From Euperipatoides rowelli (lineage: Eukaryota > Onychophora > Udeonychophora > Euonychophora > Peripatopsidae), in the NCBI GenBank assembly GCA_003024985.2, contig PXIH01S0073489.1: DNA of 10,602 nt; one strand, written 5' to 3'. Positions 7,813-10,602 of the stretch are shown here, piece after piece (the stretch's first letter is position 1; every line of letters starts with the position of its first letter). The notes beneath the pieces were generated by a model. It saw only the letters and a program-made list of their open reading frames with translations. It ran no database searches and had not been told where the DNA came from. Position numbers and translations under genes: made by a program.

Positions 7813-8505
7813 CTATATAATAAGCCATCCGACCTCCCTATGCTGCAATACACCAAACACATTAGAATTTGTGAAATTATAACAAGTATATTTTGAGACC
7901 ATTTTTCTGAAATCTGCAAAATAATCACAGTTAAAAAATAAATGATTAATGTCATCTTGATTCATACAAAATACACATTTAGTATCCAAATTTAAATTAT
8001 ATTTAGTAACTAGAAAAAAGATGTAAAATTGACTCGATGAAGAGTACGTAAAATCAACCAAGTTTGGTGCTATTTGCAAAGATTTCAGATACCAAAAACT
8101 TCCACTACGATAATATAGGATCAGAATTGAAATCTTCAAACAATTTGGCATTATAAATTTGATAGGAATACTTAGCTACTGCATTGTCATCGACTGTGTC
8201 CTTTTACTTCTCTGAATGCATAAATAACGAATAAAGCACTGAGTGCTTGGGTATAGGCGGAGGGATGTCGGTTGGCTCAATCTCTCCTAGAACACTACAT
8301 GGACTGCAAAAGCATAATAAGAAGACCAGGTGTTTGCCCGTATTGTATGCATGATAAAATACAATTGATGAAGTCCCATTCCTCCCATTTTAATTAGGCA
8401 AAAATAATTTATTTTTACCAATAAGTTAGGTACCAACTTAGTTCGCCATTGAAGTATTTTATTGCATAATGAATAAATCTTATTAAAAAATGATTTTGTA
8501 AAGCT
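7813..8505 (-). pseudogene. LINE C: ORF2 C-terminus with zinc-binding motif (L1-like architecture)
   Basis: On the minus strand the first part (about 8505-8287) reads FFNKIYSLCNKILQW and then CLIKMGGMGL (GGMGL at 8371-8385). This resembles the W....L....GG.GL block that follows the reverse transcriptase in L1-type LINEs. The second open piece (8151-7813) contains CVFCMNQDDINHLFFNC, a C-x2-C-x7-H-x4-C pattern at 7927-7977. It matches the zinc-binding domain found after the reverse transcriptase in many LINEs (zf-RVT type), where it is thought to bind nucleic acid. The pieces are separated by stops and a G+C-richer segment at about 8155-8286. No catalytic part of this element is present. The domain order differs from LINE A and from the 58-453 fragment, so a separate LINE family is likely. 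Confidence 0.7.
8155..8286. other. G+C-richer segment between the two LINE C pieces
   Basis: This stretch of roughly 130 bases is visibly richer in G and C than its surroundings and keeps no recognisable LINE protein block in any minus frame. It contains a short palindrome, AAGCACT-G-AGTGCTT, at 8234-8248. It may be a small insertion or simply a less decayed spacer of the LINE. Confidence 0.3.
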
Positions 8506-8706
8506 GACGTGGTATTTAGTTAAAGAATGAAAGTCAGATTGTAGTAGTAATTCACCCTCATGTGAATTAATTCCAGAAAGTTTGATATCATCAGCATATA
8601 TTTGTATTTTATTTTTTATGTGATGTGGGAGATCAGACATGAGAAAAGACCTGACAAAATAGAGGCTTGTGGAAAAACCACAGGAAATAACAAAGGATTT
8701 AGATAT

Positions 8707-8743
8707 TAATATAGGCCTATTTACTTTAAATAGGCCTATATTA
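8707..8743. repeat. Perfect 17-bp-stem palindrome with two TAGGCCTA cores
   Basis: The arm 8707-8723 is the exact reverse complement of 8727-8743, with a three-base loop (CTT). Each arm carries ATAGGCCTAT, itself a palindrome. It lies inside LINE B, where the protein alignment breaks. Confidence 0.95.
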
Positions 8744-8767
8744 GAAGTAGCCTATAGACCTACTTCT
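8743..8767. repeat. Adjacent inverted repeat AGAAGTAG / CTACTTCT
   Basis: The 8-bp arms at 8743-8750 and 8760-8767 enclose a nine-base loop. The hairpin directly follows the perfect palindrome and shares its last base, so the two form a back-to-back pair. Confidence 0.8.
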
Positions 8768-9210
8768 CTCAGCAAAATAGTTTTTGATCCATTGTAAAAT
8801 ATATCCAGGAAAAGAGACGCTTGATAATTCACTAAGAAATATTTTATGATCAACAATACGGTATCAATGCTGATTCTATATTGAAGTATATAATGTCAGT
8901 AAGTGTGTGATTATCCTTGTTCATTGTCAGGAAATTTGTTGTGTGTTGTATGCTTAATTTGGTAGAGAATTTTTTTCTGAAACCACAAAGTCTAGAAGGG
9001 CAACTATGTTCATTAATATAACGCTCAGTTCTTCTCAATACCACTCTCTCAGCCCTCTTGGCCAGTGAAGATGGAATAGTGATATAGGATTTCACATCTA
9101 ATTTATCACCTTTTTAGAATTTGGGATTAGTCACACCTCGTTTCCAAGACATGGGAACAATTCCCCAAGTTAATGAACAATTTATAAAATATCTATTGAA
9201 ATCATCGTCT

Positions 9211-9839
9211 AAATAAAATTCTAACTTTAAATGTATAAATAGTTGGAAATTAACCTAAATTTTAACCTAAATTATGAGGTTTATTTCTAATGAAAAATGA
9301 TACAAATGACATCATATCCAGTTAAAAACTGAGATATATGGACCTCTAGCCCCTGAGGATATGAGATCCATTTACAAGTTTAACAATAAAGTTTCAATAA
9401 AATGAATTTAAAAACATTATTTAAAATTACGTAATTGATTCATTTAATCTGGAAATCATCCTGGGAATCGTTGAGCTGGCAAATCTTTGTGTCCTTAAAT
9501 AATGCGTAAATAATGCGATAAAAATCTGATTTCCTAGCTTTTATCCAAGGCTTAATGACAAGATAATTTTAACAATTTTTGATTATGCTCAAAAAGTCTT
9601 TAAATTAGGCCTACATAGATCATTTCATTTAACTTTTTACTATATACAGTAGGCCTATAATGATTATCAGTTGCTTGCACAGTAAGCTAATGCTGTTATA
9701 AGCAAAAACCATTTAGATATATCATACAGCCTACAAAATACTTGTCCTGTTGCTACAATGCTAGTTTCTTATTTAAAATACCATTATTTATACCTGTGCT
9801 CTCAGCAAATAAAAAAATTTTAAAATTTTTGTTACTTAG
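9211..9839. other. A+T-rich DNA with no recognisable gene
   Basis: No protein block or RNA gene was recognised. Two small tandem duplications are visible: TTAACCTAAAT at 9250-9260 and 9262-9272, and TAAATAATGCG at 9496-9506 and 9507-9517. TAGGCCTA words occur at about 9606 and 9650. Confidence 0.55.
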
Positions 9840-9866
9840 TAGAGGTGCACATATTAACCGTTTCGC

Positions 9867-9885
9867 ATTCGGTTCCTGCCGAATA
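9867..9885. repeat. ATTCGG palindromic repeat, copy 1
   Basis: ATTCGG and CCGAAT face each other across six bases. The 19-base unit recurs at 10410-10428 with a single difference. Confidence 0.9.
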
Positions 9886-10409
9886 CCGGCACTTTCCCAT
9901 TATTTATAACATTATTGTAAAGGAAGAGGACTAACAGAGACCTTGGAACATAGAAGAAAAATCAAGGAAACAGAATTGTATCTATATGTTTAATTTATCC
10001 AGTTTTATGTTGTGTTTTTTTGTCTGTGTTGTTCTGTACAGACCCTGTGCAGCTGGGTGCGAGCCATAGTGTATACAGTATAGCCCATTAGCCTATACCG
10101 GGAATTAGTTACCCTCGCGGGGCCGGCAGTATTTCTGACCAATACAATACGGAACCAAATAGTTTAGACTGAACAATTTCAAAGCTGGAGTTTTTAATAA
10201 AATTAGTTTTTTTCTTTTTAATTTTCCACATTTAATAATTTAAAATTATTCTAAGTTCCCAAAAAATAAGCTAGTTTATTTTGAATAAATTCATACAAAA
10301 ATTTATTAAAAATTGATTAAATGTTTCTTTTCTTTTTTTTTTTCAATAAAATAAATTAAAAATCACGTACCGGTAATGGTATTGAAATAGCCTACTATAT
10401 ATTAGAACT

Positions 10410-10428
10410 ATTCGGTTCCAGCCGAATA
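10410..10428. repeat. ATTCGG palindromic repeat, copy 2
   Basis: This 19-base unit matches 9867-9885 at 18 positions and is in the same orientation. A TTTCGTATTCGG word follows at 10440-10451. Confidence 0.9.
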
Positions 10429-10487
10429 ATTTGTAACTATTTCGTATTCGGCCATTTGAATTTATAATGGTATCTGGTATACCACTA

Positions 10488-10602
10488 TTAGGCTATTTAG
10501 TAAGCAGAGCAGTGAGTAGCAATTATCCAACAGTGAAGCAGCATCATTCATATGAGTAGTGAATAAAGGCGGGTTCTGTCCAAACCAATCAGATTCGAGC
10601 AC
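10488..10602. other. Right end of window with a CCAAT word
   Basis: The last bases are less A+T-rich and contain AACCAATCAGA near 10585, which resembles a CCAAT box. A gene could begin to the right of the window, but nothing inside it supports this further. Confidence 0.25.

Larger units (their letters stand above)
8510..9210 (-). pseudogene. LINE B: reverse transcriptase fragment (CR1/Jockey-like)
   Basis: The minus strand reads, in order, DDFNRYFINCSLTWGIVPM, SWKRGVTNPKF (fingers), LDVKSYITIPSSLAKRAE, CGFRKKFSTKLSIQHTTNF (residues 38-56 of the open piece 8850-9095), motif A as IIYFNIESALI, then after a frameshift YRIVDHKIFLSELSS and ILQWIKNYFAERS, a damaged motif B region near 8680, and motif C YADDIKLSGI (YADD at 8587-8598) followed by LLLQSDFHSLTKY. 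The order is that of a LINE polymerase palm. Motif A has asparagine where the catalytic aspartate should be, so the protein is dead. Upstream of about 9210 no endonuclease is found, and downstream of about 8510 the sequence switches to the LINE C C-terminus. A roughly 60-bp palindromic insertion interrupts it between motifs A and B. Confidence 0.8.
9840..10487. mobile_element. Candidate second hAT-like non-autonomous element
   Basis: The left edge reads TAGAGGTGCAC, and the right edge on the minus strand reads TAGTGGTATAC. Both fit the TAGNGGT-type start of hAT inverted ends and agree at 8 of the first 11 positions. Inside each end lies a copy of ATTCGGTTCC(T/A)GCCGAATA (9867-9885 and 10410-10428), plus a TTTCG(C/T)ATTCGG word (9861-9872 and 10440-10451). 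These internal copies are in direct, not inverted, orientation. The flanking octamers (9832-9839 and 10488-10495) do not match, so the boundaries are uncertain. No transposase frame is present. Confidence 0.3.

Noticed and set aside
8287-8310. Splice-acceptor-like TTTTGCAG on the minus strand near the end of the LINE C frame
   Set aside because: It lies inside decayed LINE sequence without a matching donor or downstream exon.
1-10602. CRISPR arrays, bacterial operons or phage genes
   Set aside because: No regularly spaced repeats, ribosome binding sites or gene-dense strands are present; the content is that of eukaryotic non-coding DNA.

Overview
The window looks like non-coding nuclear DNA from an animal, most likely an aquatic invertebrate, although the sequence does not identify the species. 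The reasons are a very high A+T content, long homopolymer runs, no dense reading frames, and decayed pieces of several LINE retrotransposons with non-LTR reverse transcriptase motifs. Short words are strikingly enriched: TAGCCTA or its complement, TAGGCCTA, TACCGGTA and TACTGTA. There is one unresolved base (N) at 160. I see no intact protein-coding gene, tRNA, rRNA or CRISPR array. The window is best read as a transposon graveyard.

Layout from left to right. 58-453 (minus) is the C-terminal end of a 5'-truncated LINE ORF2. 454-2500 is A+T-rich and has no recognisable gene. It holds a near-perfect 22-bp-stem hairpin (916-964), a degenerate CCCTAA-like stretch (1874-1946) and, tentatively, a CCAAT box with short plus-strand exon-like frames (2021-2388). 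About 2573-5700 (minus) is the largest LINE copy (called LINE A here). It runs from the apurinic endonuclease domain through the reverse transcriptase to the usual C-terminus and a short 3' UTR with a stem-loop, and is broken by many frameshifts and stops.

5760-6470 has no gene but contains a T12-G19 tract. 6479-7666 is bounded by an 8-bp direct repeat (GTCATTAC) and inverted AAAGTCGA-type ends. It looks like a non-autonomous hAT-type DNA transposon carrying an internal imperfect tandem duplication. 7813-8505 (minus) is the C-terminus of another LINE type with a CCHC zinc-binding motif. It is joined at about 8510 to a LINE reverse transcriptase fragment (8510-9210, minus) that looks like a different family, and that fragment is interrupted by a roughly 60-bp insertion made of two hairpins. 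9211-9839 holds nothing recognisable. 9840-10487 is a weaker candidate for a second hAT-like element, marked by ATTCGG palindromes. The last 100 bases contain a CCAAT box.

Nothing here works together as a pathway. The recognisable units are mobile-element remnants at different stages of decay, and all four LINE pieces lie on the minus strand. The most useful leads are the 1.19-kb hAT-like element, the apparent LINE-LINE chimera, the palindromic insertion and the enriched dyad words.
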